In this document: in pieces, positions 39,001 to 54,000 of the stretch
Numbering within the stretch: the stretch's first letter is position 1
How the letters are laid out: every line of letters starts with the position of its first letter
NCBI GenBank assembly: GCA_016165875.1
Contig: JABBOT010000029.1
Location: 310,001-374,000 of the forward strand
Direction of reading: 5' to 3'
From: Acanthopleura granulata
Taxonomy: Eukaryota > Mollusca > Polyplacophora > Chitonida > Chitonidae
Length of the DNA stretch: 64,000 nucleotides
Translations under genes and position numbers: made by a program
The notes under the pieces: generated by a model
What the model was told of the DNA's origin: nothing
The model's database searches: none
The model's input: only the letters and a program-made list of their open reading frames with translations

Positions 39001-42000
39001 GGAGTATGACTTTAAATAACAATCGGCAAAATCATGAATAAACCAGAAGGGTTGTATTGGATAAAGGTTCACTGAATAAACCAGAAGGGTTGTGTATGAT
39101 AAATATTCACTGAATAAACCAGAAGGGTTGTATTGAATAAAGATTCACCAGCTTACAATATTTTGCATAAAATTCTTGCGCTTAAGTTAAGGAACTTAAA
39201 TTTTATGTGTGTCAGTTACATAAACTTGTACATGTGGATCCATGGGTTTTTGAGTCTGATTATAGACAGTATAACACGTCAGTTTTGCTTTTTGTGTTTG
39301 TAACATTCGTAAAAGATCGTCTTCTTTTTCTCTTGGCAGTGTTCCCAGCTGGAATTCTTCAACCTCCATTTTACAGTAAAGGTTATCCAAAGTAAGTTAT
39401 GTCAACTTCATACAGATCTCAGATTGTCATATCGCCCTTATTTCCGTTTTCGGCTGTATACATGTACTTGCACCTTTGTTAAGGCAGTTTTTGACTTAGA
39501 AATATGTACATTTCCCAACAAATTGTGATGATTAAAATGGGACCTGAGATCACATGTATAAAACTAGGTACACAGATTTTCTCCCTATATGCAGTGTGAC
39601 TTTATAGAGCTACCAAGTGTTCAGTGTAAGTCTCAAGAAGGAGGACTATATGTTTCAGGGTATATGACTTGGACATTGGAGGTTAACACATTAAGTTAAA
39701 TTTTCTGTCAGTTTCAACAAGATTATGGCCTGTACAACACATAGCATGCATTTCCCAATTGATCATATTCCATTTGCGTTCTTTTCTTGTCAATTCATTA
39801 TGCTTTAAGAATTTTACATTAAGAAAACTATCTTTGCCTAACTGACACACAAAGACAGAAGTTTGATTGTCGAAACTTAACATCATACAATCACTACATA
39901 CTGTATTGATAGCTTTTTATAGTTTATAAAGGAGTCAGAGTACATGTACATGTTGTTACTTGTAAGTTAGATCATCTGCCCATTCCATTCCATAAATCAT
40001 TCAATCACTGATCACTCTGTCACCATCAGGTCATTGAGTTACGGGGGCATAGGAGCTGTTATAGGTCATGAGATAACTCATGGCTTTGATGATCAAGGTG
40101 GGTTGCCTCCCCTGATCAGAATGTACTCTCATCCTGTCTCATGTGCACTAACTTGCAGCCATTCATTTCTAACATTTTTACTTTTTAACCATCCTATGCT
40201 GTACATGTATTTCTAACATTTGTGTAGTCTTGACCTGGCCTAGCCATGTGTATGATGGTTTTTCTGTATATTCTTAGACCGTTCCATAATGATTTTGTAT
40301 GCAGCCTTTAGGTGTATATCATTGATAGGCTGGCAGACATTTTCAGGTGTATTAATAACCTGCTGACTTGTTATGCTAATATCACTTGGGGATCTGATGA
40401 CATCAAAGAAGGACACTTGTTCTGAAACTTGTACTTGTGTTTTTAAACTGTACTTTTTACTCTCTAGAGTGAAGTCTAGAAGGGCTTGTAATGTGTCAGT
40501 GTGTGTATGGGTTGCTTGGCAGAGATGCCATAGCTTATGCCCACTGAATTGAACATGTTGCAGCAAATTAACAGTCGGTACATAGTATAAGAAAGACCAT
40601 ATTAAAACTACCAGACTAAATTTATTTATTTGATTTACTCTGTACTCAAGAATGTTTCAATTATGCATTGGCAGCGAGCATTATTGTGGGAGTAAATTTA
40701 GCCAAGTAATCACATGGCATTTCCACTATGCTACAATGCCATGGGAAGGTCCCATTGAACATTAATAGTGCAAACTTGGCCACCTACCGTCCGGCTTTCA
40801 CCCGACCAGTTTTTCCCATTAGGTTGGATCCTTTGCATCCACTACAATTTCTGACCCCTAAAGCCAACTGTTAAGTCATAAAAAACTCGAGCTAACTCCA
40901 CCTAAACCTCAGTTAAGCACGAAGGCGCCATGTTTGATGACGCAAAGCATTATGGGAGCAATACTCACCCCTTCACCATCATGACCTCCATAAAATGTAC
41001 GCTAGGATTTACACTGTGTTATAGCGAGTTGTTCATTCTTTGAAGCAATATCTAGATGATGGTGACATTTGATCCTCTTTAATAAACACCTGAAGTGTTC
41101 CACATTTGTTTGCAACAGCAGCTGTGAAGGTTGACGTTAAATAGCTGAGCATAAGGCCCAAGGATAAAATTTAAGGAGCCCTAGATCGGGAGGATTAGCT
41201 TCATCAAACATGGTGAACCCTTGCGTGTACCAAAAGAGATAGAATTTGCTCGAGTTTAATTATGACTTAACAGTTGGCGTTAGGGGTCAGAAGTTGTAGC
41301 GGACGCAAAAGATTCAACCTAATGAGAAAAATGCAACACGGAAGCAGAGCTGAACTGGTTGGGTGACAGTAGGTGGCCGAGTTTGCCCTATTAGTGTTCA
41401 GTGGTAGCATAGTGGAAGGCCATGTGATTACTTGGCTAGAGGAAACTGGGCATGACCCGGGGAAAACCCACGGCCATGTGCAGCTTGCTGGCAGACCTTC
41501 TCTAGCTAGCATGGTCAGTGAGGAAGCCAGTATGAGCTAGTATTGAACTCAGAGCGATCACCTTGGTGAGAGGCTGCCAGATTAAAGGATTAACATTGAT
41601 ATCACTTGTATGTACATGTAGGCCAACTTCAGTATACATTAATCATAATCATAATGATACAAAACTTAACAAGTAGTGACCAGTGCAGGACACATGGTCA
41701 TACTCCAGTGTTTCAGTTCTGTGCGCAGGCAGAGAGGTTTTAGCCTCTTCCATCCCTGTTGGCCTTGATGACTGTAAGTGGTCAACAGTACTTGCAGGGC
41801 ACAATTAAAGGGATTTTCATGGAGTGAGATCAAATACAGAATAGCTGCTTGCCATTGTATGAGTAACATATTCTGGAGTTAATACTGTTCAGCATCAATC
41901 AATGAGTCAGTCCAAACCTGTGTCTCAGTCTCCTTGTGAATTCCTTCATGTGTCATTTTGTTTTCAGTCTGAATCCATGGAACTCATCAATTGCTGAATA

Positions 42001-45000
42001 CATTTCAACTGACCAATGAAATTCCTAAATACCATCCAGCCTGCTTGCACTAACCAATCCAAAACCCATGTTATCTAGAGAGTGGTCAAGAATTTAGTAC
42101 CCCATATATGTCGTCAGCAGCATTCTTATCATCCTATAAACTCATGCCTGACTTGTAAGATTTCATTAGTGAGTTAGAAATTCTCACTCCTTCACCTCCA
42201 GGCTTTCTCATCTTCTCTCTTCAGGGCACTCATAACCCTCTTGGGAGGGAAATAATTTTGACTCCCTCCCCTGTCCCCAGAAAAAAAACTTTGAATAAAG
42301 TTTTGATTAAAGCTCTCAAGTGATAATCCACTCCAAGCTGCTTCTATAGTCACATTCATGTAATTTTTGTTACATTTTAGTACAAATTAGTACATAAGAG
42401 AGGAATTCAGTTTTTAAGATGGATGTATTTCACTGTATTTCACATCAGGTTGCTTATTGCTGTCAGCTAACATAGGTGAAGTTTGTGTTCCTTGTTTTCT
42501 TACTAGGTCACTGAACTTTGGTGGCATTGGCATGGTAATCGGTCATGAGATTACCCATGGTTTTGATGACAGAGGTATTCAGCTAAAGTTGTCAGACCTG
42601 GTGCTTTTGCATGTGGTTCATTAGTTATGGCATGAACAAGCTGTTTGCATGTCTAGGGTGGGAGTACATGTATGTATGCATGAGTGTAAGGAATATAGTT
42701 TCATTCATTATTTTGACAAATTTCTCTGACATTTTTGTTTATTTATTTATTTGATTGATGTTTTACGCCATACTCAAGAATATTTCACCATCTGCAGGTT
42801 CCTGGCAGATGTTCCCACGTACAGCTGGAGAGGAAGCCAGCATGAGCTGGACTTGAACTTATGTCTGTTTTATGACATCAAGAGTAATTTTGTTGTTACC
42901 TGCTGAACATAAAGGAGCACACCACACTATCAGTTACTTGCTTTACTTTTAATATAGTGGTCATGTGAAGATTAGGGCATTTGGTACATGTAAGTTTTAA
43001 ACACTTAATTTTTACCCCTTGGCCAATTTTGTGCAAGGGGTATTGTTGTAGCGGGTGGAGTGCGTTTGTCTGTCCTTATCTTTGTAAATGCGGTGTGTTT
43101 AAAATGGTTTATCTGAACTTACACCACACTTGCACTTTGGCAGGAGGAAAAACCCTATTGATTTTCAGCCTTGATTTTTTTCTTCAAGGTCACTTTGGTC
43201 ATTTACGTAAAATTTTATACAAGGCTTGGAAATACTCTATCTCTAGAACTTTTTAGCCCAAGTTCAGCATGCTTAAACCACACTTACACATTGACATGAA
43301 GAAGAACCCTGTTGATTTTAAGTGACATTGACCTTTTTCTATGGTGATTATGGTAATTTAGGTTAAATTCTTCTGTCTCTAAAATGGTTTAGCCCAAGTT
43401 TGCAAACTTACACCACACTTACACGTTGGTGTAAGGAAGAACCGTATTGATTTTCAGCGACCTTGACCATTTTCTTTAAGGTCATTGGGGTCATTTAAGT
43501 TAAATTTTATAAAAGGCTTGTAAACGGTTTGTCTCCAAAACAGTTTAGCCTAAGTTCACCAGACTTACACCACACGCACACTTTGGCATTTAGTGACCTT
43601 GGCCTTTTCTTCAATGTCACTGGGGTCATTTAAGTTAAATTTTACACAAGGCTCTATCTCTTGACTAGTTTGTCCCAGGTTCACCTAACTTGCACCACAT
43701 CTACACTCTTTATTGAATGGTTGATTTTATGCATATTGTCTCTTGGAATTTATATCATTACTTTGTACATGTTCTTAAGGCCAAGAGGTTTTAAGTGCAT
43801 TGCACAGTATTTTCCTAATATTATCTCTGATAGTATGGAGAAAAAATCGGAAACCAAAAAACAAAAAAAAAAACACGAAGAACATAACTTTTCACATGTG
43901 GAGATTTGCTGGGCTTATTGGCATGAAATGGAATATATGTGTGAAGTTAAAAGGAAGTTCAATAAACCAGTTTGGGATAACAACCAAGACGTATGAGGTT
44001 GTTTGATTTTGTTTGAACCATTATTTTGATTCAAAATTGCCTCAACAATGGTATAAATAAAAATTCTGGCTATTTTTGCCATTTTTTGCCAGTCAACATA
44101 ATGCACTACACATCTCTCAGAGCTTATGCCGAAAGGGTCTATAACCCAAAAAGAAAGCGGTTTTGTCAGAATTTGCAGATAGCTAAATGCATGAAAATGT
44201 AATTTGTGCTTTTGTCAAACTTTGTTGAGATAAAGTTGTTAAGTAATATACTTGATTTATAAGGCAGTGTAGCATGTGTGTGGATATTTTCTACTTTGTT
44301 TTCATTATACATGTATATACTGCTTGAATAACATCCTGGTTTATAGTTAGGAGCATATAGACTATATAGTTGCAGTTTATATTATCCAAATATATTCCTA
44401 ACCAGAAATCAGATCGAACTTGAGAGACCTTCTGTTGTTCACCTATAGCTTTGTAGACATGTGATAAACATTGCTTATGTATAATTTTTTGAAGAGTTTT
44501 ACATGTATTTGTGAACTGTCTTGTTTAAATATTCTGTGCTGAAACCTATGTTCAATGTCCAAGGAGTAGAACAATTAATCTCATTGTTATTACACAAACT
44601 AATATGTGATCTTCATTTTGGTGGGACAGTGTATTGAGTTATCTCCCTTGACAGGGCGTCAGTTTGACAAGAATGGCAACCTGAAGCAGTGGTGGTCTGA
44701 CGAGGTTATAGAGAGGTTCAAGGAAGCCGCTCAGTGCATCGTTGATCAGTACAGTAACTTTACGCTGGAAGAAGTTGGCATGAATGTGAGTACACCTTAT
44801 TTTTTTTGCATTTAGCACTCTCAGCATTCTTACATTTACTTGGGCTGCCTTGGTGGCAGGTTCGGGCCATTCAGGATCAATAGGTAGTCAGGTAATACCA
44901 ATAATGGTTCATGTAGCTGCCTCGGGAGACTGGGTAGGTTGTCATTTCTGGTGTCTTCGAAATGATGTCCCATTGTTGGCAGTACTGTGGCAGCATGGGC

Positions 45001-48000
45001 TCGCCCTGCCAGGAGAAGACAAATTTTATATACATTCTAAGGACTCCTCACCATCTAATAAGTCTTCCTATATACATGCATCAATTTACATGGAATGAAC
45101 CAATGAATGAATGGGGTGTATTGGCAGATTGGAAGTATTTCAGCCATATCACAGTCACAGTGTGTTTTAGTATTTATGTTATTGTATTTCCAGCAAATTT
45201 CATCCGATACAGCGCATGTATATACTATTAACACACCAAAATAGAATGCGCATCGTATTGAATATGGTTTGGCACTGATACTGTTGACTTAAATCCACAT
45301 ACACATGTACATGTATGTATGAGATTTAAGAAATTGTGTTTGCGACCCAGAACACAGTTCCATACCTCTTAATTCAATTCTATTATAACTGCTTATTTGT
45401 GCAAGACACAGATACTCTGAAGGTGTGACATATCGCAGCATGATTAGGAAGGAATTTCTGTGAAACAGTGCTTTCGGAACCTTAATTAACTGAATCCAGA
45501 GTGTCCATGTTGATGTGTATTTATGCAGATTGTAAGGTAGCATTTCAGTGGAAACTTCATTCTGAACCAAATAGATACAAATTATCATAAAACCGTATTT
45601 GGTGAGTCAGCAGCTTTACATTGTTACATACACATTTATATGAGGGCCCGAACTGGTTAAGTGAACCAGTGGATTCTGCCTCAGGCTGACTAGCCCCTGC
45701 AAGGCTCCAAACCAGCTGTGGTAAATCAGATGGATTGTCTGGTATCCAAACCAAGTCCAGTTGTAGTAAGACATATAGATTGTGTGGTATTCAAACCAAG
45801 TCAAGTTGCAGTAATGGATTGCGTGGTATTTAGCATCTTGGAGTGGTTTCCGCTGTGTCTGCGATGTTAAAATCTGAAGTGCTATGAACTAAACTGCTAT
45901 CACATGTCAGAAGGCTGCAAAGGTGTAGGGCAGAGGTTTCTGAGACTTGTGAATCCATGTATTTGAAATGTTGTTCCTGATCACACCATAAGAAGATCAA
46001 AAAATAAGACATAAATGTACATCAGCATGATTATTGCTTAGCAAGTGAGTTAATTGCAAAGAGATTGTAATGTTATTGAAAGTTTTTGAACATTATTACT
46101 TGCATGTTTTGCGGTCATTGTCATTTTCCTGAATCTCTCCATTTTGCAGCTGAATGGAATTCAAACACAGGGTGAAAACATTGCTGATAATGGTGGATTA
46201 AAAGAAGCATATAGGGTTTGTATAAACTTCACTTGTAAATTTTACACAGCTTGAAATGTTTTTGATCATTGAAGATATTTGCTGTGTCAGAATGTGACTC
46301 CAGCATGGACACTAACCATATGCCATTACGGTGGATACAGATCCATACATGTAGTCTGGATATGACAGTCTGAAATTAACAAATGAAATATGAATTATTT
46401 GGCTGGAGTATTAGCCTGACTGATCATTTCCAGAGTGCTTTACTCCTAATTGAGTGTTGACACTGATGTCAAAGTTTACCAAGTTCCAAATGCAGGTGAA
46501 ATTCCTATTTTCTCTCTTTTAGAGAAATGATCGTAATCTGCGTAGCAGAGCCTGTGATACTGGCAGGCCATGACCCCTCCCCAAATGCATCCAAATATAT
46601 AATTATCATCATCTCCTAGGGACACTTACTGAGTGTGCAGTGAAGAGGGAGCATGTCAGTTCATCAGTTAGTCAGATGTCTAGTATGATGTCTGAATCAG
46701 CTTGTATTTGTGCAGGTAGTCAACAAAAATTTGAACAAAAAAATAATATTAGTACCAGTAAAACATGTGAAATGCTAGTGATTTGTCACTGGAATGGGAA
46801 GAGCTAGTGGAATTCTAGTAATTCAGTTATGGAATGGGGGAGTGTTGATTGTTTGTCTTTTGGAATTGGGAGTGCTTGTGGCTTGCTTGTGGAATGGGGA
46901 GTGCAAGTTACTTCTCTGTGGAATGGAGAGTGCAAGTAGCTTGTCTGAAGTATGGGAAGGGCTAGTGGCTTGCCTGTGGAATGGGGAGTGTGAGTGGCTT
47001 GTCTGTGTAATGGGGAGGGCTAGTGGCTTGCCTGTGGATTGGGGAGTGCTAGTGGCTTGCTCGTCAAAAGGGGAATGTGAGTGGCTTGTCTGTGTAATGG
47101 GGAGTGCTAGTGGCTTGCTCGTCAAAAGGGGAATGTGAGTGCTTTGTCTTTGGAATGGGGAGGGCTAGTGGCTTGCTTGTGGAACTGGTGTGCCAGTGGT
47201 TTGTCTGTGCAATGAGGAGGGCTAGTGGTTTGTCTGTGGAATGGGAAGTGCCAGTTGTTTGTCTGTGGAATGGGGAGTGTTAGTGGTTTGTGGAATGGGT
47301 AGTGTTAGTGGTTTGTGGAATGGGGAGTGCTAGTGGTTTGTTTGTGGAATGGGGAGTGCTAGTGGCCTTTCTGTGGAATGGCGAGTGTTAGTGGTTTGTC
47401 TGTAGAATGAGGAGAACTGGCGTTTGTCTGTGGGGTGGGGAATGCTAGTGCTTTGTTTGTGGAATGTGGAGTGCTAGTTGCCTTTCTGTGGAATGGGGAG
47501 CGTTAGTGGCTTGTCTGTGAATTGGGGAGTACTAGTGGCTTGTCTGTGGAATGGGGAAGCCAGTGGTTTGTGTGTGGAATGGGGAGTACTAGTGGTTTGT
47601 CTATGGAATGGGAAGGGCTAGTGGTTTTGTTTGTGGAATGAGAAGGGCTAGTGGAATGCTACTGGTTTATTGTCTGCGGAATGAGGAGTGGCATGCTGGA
47701 AAACTGCACTTATTTATCTACTCTCTGTTTGTGACTTTGTCTTCATGGATGATGATGTGATTTACTCCTGCTTTTGGTGGGATTTCAACTGAAATCTGAT
47801 CACCATCTTAACGTTTACTATCTTCCATCATACATCGTTTTATTTAAGGACCACCTCGGTGGCCTGGTAGTTAGAGCATCTGCCCCGAGGTCGGGAGATC
47901 CGGAGTCAATCCCAGATCGGGTCATACAAAAGACCTTAAAAATGGTACTTGTTGCTGAGACCTTGGGCCTGGTGTGAGCATAATAAGACTGGATGGGGTG

Positions 48001-51000
48001 TCATATCTGGTGTCTTTGGCATGATGTTCCAGTGGCGGCAGCACTTTGGAGGCATTGACACTCCCTGCCACAAGAAGGCACAGTGTATATACATTCTATG
48101 TACTCCTCCTCCTCGTGATGACTGAAAAACTGTTAAGTATGACGTAAAACCCCAAGCATACCTATTATTTAAAAAATGTATGACTTTGAAATGCAGTGAA
48201 CCCTGTATTGTGCATAAGTGTGATACTGTCCATTTAAAATGCCTTTATATGTGCCTAAGTTTGATAAATACCACTGAGGCTACTGCATTGTATAGTCGTA
48301 TAAATGATATCCCCTATATGTATGTAGGCCTACTCTAACTGGGTCAAGAATGAGAGAGGAGGTAAGGAAGAACCACGGCTGCCAGGTCTAGAGAACTTCA
48401 GCCATGAACAACTCTTCTTCCTGAATTTTGCACAGGTGGGTGGAAGATTTGATAGGATTTGTACTAACTGACCTAATCCAATGACATAGCTCTTGTGAAG
48501 TATGTATCCCATGCTAAATCTTAACTCTTATGTTTTTAACTAATTGCTTTATCATGATTGTGGTGAAAATTGTTTGCAATTAACATTGCAGTAATGATTC
48601 AGAATTCTGTGTCTTTCTTTAAAATACCATATTTCGAGGTAGTAACAATTTGTTTTGTGAAACATTTACAATTACTAATTCTTCAACTTATCACATGCTT
48701 CCATTAAGCAATTCATCCATGACAAAACATGAATACTCCGAAGTACTTGTACATGGGTATTACGTGTATTTCCACACCTTGAGAATATGTGCTGAAAATA
48801 AAATAACAAATGAGAGGCTGTTCAAAAGCCATGACAACATTTTTCATAACTGCAACCTCACTGGTCAGGGCCATATCGGCTTCAGTGAGATCATTGCTTT
48901 AGCTGCCGCTTGTTCAATAAGGTCAAAACAGAACCATTTAGACAGTCATCAGTATTAATTACATGTACATGTATTTGATAAGAAAAAGATTAGAAGTTAC
49001 CTTTTCATGTCATATGCCACATAAAGAGGTTGATTTAATCTCTTTGAAGATAAAGGTAAAACTTTCACAACTTGAATATTCGAAATATATCTACAATGTA
49101 AATAGGATGTAATAAAATGGGGAAAACCCTTCAATAAACAAAACCCTACAATAACAGTGCACATTACATGCTCTCAGTTCAAAACACAGAGGTAATTTAA
49201 ACATGCCTGGTTAGTATCTGATGGGCATTTTTTCCTCTGATGTAAGGTTTGGTGTGGGACAATTCGGCCACAGGAGGCCCTGAACCGAATCAGAACTGGG
49301 GTGCACAGTCCTGGCAGATTTAGGTAAGTCTTAACACTATTATGGCACCATACTTTGTTTCAGCAGAGTTTATCTTGATATGGCTTAAAACTAGGAAAGG
49401 GACAAGGCATAGAATTCACGGGACAGAGGAGAGATGGGTGGGGGGGGGGATACAATCCCAATTAACACCAAATTCAAATGGATAAATGCTCTTTCCAAAG
49501 CCGCAAAACGTTCTTGGTCAAGTTGCGGGCAGATAGTAAGAAAGGTTTAAAGAATTCTGGGATTCATGTCCAGATCAGCTCCAAAGTTAACGTAGCCCAT
49601 GGCCAACTGTCTCATGCAGCAGGAAATCAAACACATCAATTTGAACACCAAATGGCCAAAGTGAGCTTTCTGTGTGAAGACTAAAAATTGGCTTAGACTT
49701 CAAGTGATGCATGGCTGATATAAAAAAGAATGGTTATTTCTAAGAATGATTTGATTATGGTGTTTAGCTACAATAAAATAAATGAATTAATCTAAGGATG
49801 ATTGTGACTTTACAATTTGGCATATGAAGATTGAGGCTGTTTTGGGCAGAGGTAAAAATTGAAAGAGATATTTAAGCGAATAAAACTAACCACTCAGTCA
49901 TTCACTGAGTGTCTGAGGTGAAGAACATTGGGTCAATCAGTCAGTATCTGAAGTGTAGAACTAACCACTGTGTCAGTCAGTCAGTATCTGAGGTGTAGTA
50001 CTAAACACCAAGTCAGTCAATCTGTATCTGAGGTGTACTAACCACCGAGTCAGTCAGTCATTCAGTATCTGAGGTGTAGAACTAACCACCGAGTCAATCA
50101 GTCAGTATCTGAGGTGTAGAACTATCCACTGAGTCAGTCAGTCAGTGTCTGAGGTGTAGAACTAACCTCTGAGTCCGTTGCCATTGAGGCATATCTCTTC
50201 TTTACTTCCAGGGTGATCGGAACACTGCAGAATTCCATGGACTTCTCCTCAGCATTCAACTGTGAAGTTGGCTCTCACATGAACCCTGCCAAGAAATGCT
50301 CAGTGTGGTGAAAAAATTAGCTTCCTCAGAAATTAGCTTTGTGAGCCCTTTGGGTATTCTAGGGTGTCTGTCCAGTACAGTACACGAAGAGACTGTGACT
50401 TAGCACTGGCTGAAGTGAAGATTAATGGGCCTGTTCCAGTTCAGTTGTCAGACCTGTTGGCTGTGAACATAACAGATTTAAAAAAAAAAGATTGAAATTT
50501 GGTTGTAAAAGGGTGAAACATTGGGAGAGCAAATGTCATGCTTTGTGTCAGTATGAAGACAAACACAAATCATGCCAAAGAATGTGTATATTTATCAATA
50601 TATGTTATCTAACGAATTCTTCTTGTCTTTTTGGTGTTGACTGCATCAGCAGTTATTAGTTCATTAGGGCTGTCAGAATGCCTTTTGATATTAATTCTGC
50701 ATGATGGTTTTATGTGTAAGCTTACATGAAATCCTGTATATGATTCTCAGACCATTTAAATGGATCATGTTTGCACATTTAATATACATATTGCTATTTA
50801 AAAGACAAAAGCATTAAGAAAAATATCTAAATACATGTATTTGTGACAATTTGTCATCCCATAACTGTTGTAGTACTTTTTAGTTTTGTTTTCAAATAGT
50901 ATACCTTACTCTTTCCGAAGTGGTGATATAGAAATGCATTATGTAGTGTCAGTATGATGGTAATCAGCACTTGAACACTGGGCGTGTTGTCTCCCTTTAC

Positions 51001-54000
51001 CAACATGTATTGGGTAATAAGGGTTTATCTAAATAAACTCATTTTGCTCTATAATTGAGAGATTTTCTAACAGAATTGAAGTTCATCCACCTTTGTAACA
51101 TTCTAAAATTTCACTTATCGAAGTCCCAGAATATTTCAAGTGTTATTCGTGATGGAGCCATCTTGGTTGTATTAAAGTAGTCAGTAAATCCAGACTAATG
51201 GTGTGATTGCTTCAAAAGAGATTTACACCTTACAGGTATGAAAGTGCTGACAGCTTGAAGTAAACCTCCCTTGATATGGACAAATGTTGCAATTAGTTAA
51301 GCAGAGATATGTAGCTCCACCCCTAATGCTTGTCACCCCACTGTAACAGATCTGTTGGAAGTAATTCTCAAAGGAAACAGGAATAGAGCTTGGTGGATTA
51401 ATTAACATAAGTTGGTTTGTGTAAATAGGAATGTTATTACAGAACAGGTATATGTGTATATTGTGAGGAATTATGTTGTTTGCTGAGGCCCTGGTGGTTC
51501 AGATAGCTTTGTTTATATAAAGTCCTAGTTACCTATATATATATATTTTCCTCAAGAATATTTTATATTTTGAAATCAACATGCTTTATGCTCGTAGAAT
51601 CATACAGTAGATAAGTAGCTCTTGAAAAATAATCTGGCAGGCATGCAAACGCGCTCTCAGCTAAGGGACTTCCATATATCTGACACAGATGTTTTTAATC
51701 TTTGAATTTCCTGGATTTAAGTGAAGAGTGGGAGGCGAAAGTTACACTTTTGAGTGTTTAGTTTTGAGATATTTGAAGCATACCTGCCCAACTTGAGCTG
51801 TTCTTTTCTTTGAGGCACCGTATTTACTTGCTATATCTTTTCCATTGTCAAACCTTAAGATTGTTTTTGTATTTTTTGCATCAGTTTTTTTTTCTTCTTT
51901 CTTTTTGCTTATATAGTTTTAAACTGCTAGGAAAAAAGTTTTAAAGTGTGCAATTGTTTTTGCAAAGTGATCTTTGTCAATTCCACATTCTGCTGTCCTG
52001 TACATTATCTTCTGTTGTAAAAAATTGCCTCTTATTTATCAACAATTCAGAATGGTCGATGAAATTTTCATTTCGGTATGCTGTTACAGATTATTTAGAA
52101 TGACATACATTGTCTTGATTTTTTTAATTTTAAGTTCCATATTTTAGTACAACCTTAAAATGACAACAAATTACATCTGGATTATTTTGCGACAGTTTTG
52201 TTTTTCACTTGTATTAAATCTTGCTGATTCATGTATACCGCATTTTTATGTATATTCAGTAAGCACATTTTTAAAGAATAAGTCATTGTGAAAAATAAAT
52301 CAAAATATCTGATTCTGGTATGTATACATGTATCTTCGTCACACATGACTCTGTCATGATCCTATAATCCGTAGACCACATTGAGACATGCACTGGGACC
52401 TCAAGCCCATTAATACGTGGGCTCAATTGAAATGTACATGCCACTTCTGGTGTTTGCGGTTGAAAGCTACTCTGTACATTCACACTGTATGGCGTTAAAT
52501 GACTGAATTCCACTTTACGTTCTTGTAATTTACGTACAGGTTTTGCAACTACTTTTGGTGGCATTGACGTGACAAACTTTTATTTACCGTGCAAACGGTT
52601 TTTGCCTCATGGTCAGTTTTGGCCAATGGTATTGTCGAAATGGGCGGCGACCTCTATCGCTAGAACGGTTTATCCGTTGTTCACAAAACTTATACCACAC
52701 TTTGGCATGAGAAAGAACCCTGTTGATTTTCAACCATCTTGACCTTTTTCTTCAAGGTCATTGGAGTCATGTAAGGTAAATTGTATTAAAGGCTTGTAAA
52801 TGGCCTATCTCTTGAACAGTTTGTCCCAAGTTCACGAAATTTATACCACACCTACACAATTTTACGAAAGGCGGATATTGTATATAACATCTCTTGTAAT
52901 TTGTATCTATTCGTTACATTGTACATGTGCTCAAGGTCGAGGGGTTTTAAGTGCATTTCACGGTATTTTTATTGATGGATTGATTCACATTTGGCATGGA
53001 GCACAAATTCATGAGTAAGGTTCTAAAATGTAGCTGATGCTGAGTAAATTGTCTTGTTTCCTTTCATTTAAACCGTGCACTGAGGAATTTTCAGTTCCAT
53101 GTAGTTTCTTAACCATTCAGATACATTAGGTTACCAGATTTCCCCAGGCTGTAAGACGGTACCAACTTCAGTTCTACACACAATGCTGATTCGCTTGAGA
53201 GTACATTTAGACAAGCTCGTCATAGGTTCATTCTGAAATGTTATCCCGGTGTCATGTGGCCTGTTTCACAACTACTTTGGAGCCAGAAATGCTGCTTGTT
53301 TTGTGAATCGTTCATTCAATTTTTCGTCGCCACATCACACCATATAACCTTGAATCTGGTGCCATATTTAATATCGCGATTGCCTACTTAGAAAATACGT
53401 AAAAATGCACTTCTAATGAAAGGTTTATGTAAAACGGTTTTTTTGCTGCCTGTTAACGAGATGGAAAGCTCCTTCTGCATACAAGGGACCGCTATCCTGT
53501 GAAAAACATCAGATAAATAAATCAACAGTTTTACGGGCCATTTCTTGGCTGAAATTGTATAAATGTAGGTGTTTATCAGACAAGAAAGCCTTTTGAAACT
53601 GAAAATATCAGCCTTTCAAAACCTACCAAAGTTTCAGATCCAGTGGCACTGTCCAGAAATATAACGTCCGAAGTTATGCGACATGAGAGTTCTGACGAAG
53701 CCAAATAAATCTCATTTATGTCATGGTCGTATGTTAACATTTGTAACAATAAATACCTTTATATGTCTTGGGAATACACAGCAATCCAGAATTGTTTTGA
53801 GCCGCACTGAATCGTTTAGAAAGATCCTAAGCTGGGCAGTACTGGAGGAAAGCTACACACTGCTGTTCGTGTGGAAATCTCATGACGGTACCGCGGCTGT
53901 CGTGCAGTACCACAAGATTTAAAACCGTGTCGAACTGTTAACGGAGCTTTCTGAGCAGCTCCGAGCGGTGAGTTATACTGTGTGTAGATGGTACTACATC

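Noticed and set aside
46794..47138. Open frames on both strands in intron 17
   Set aside because: They arise from the 29-bp minisatellite.
49478..49684. 68-codon open frame in intron 19a
   Set aside because: No family recognised and it sits between two exons that join in frame; possibly an old repeat, not supportable as a gene.
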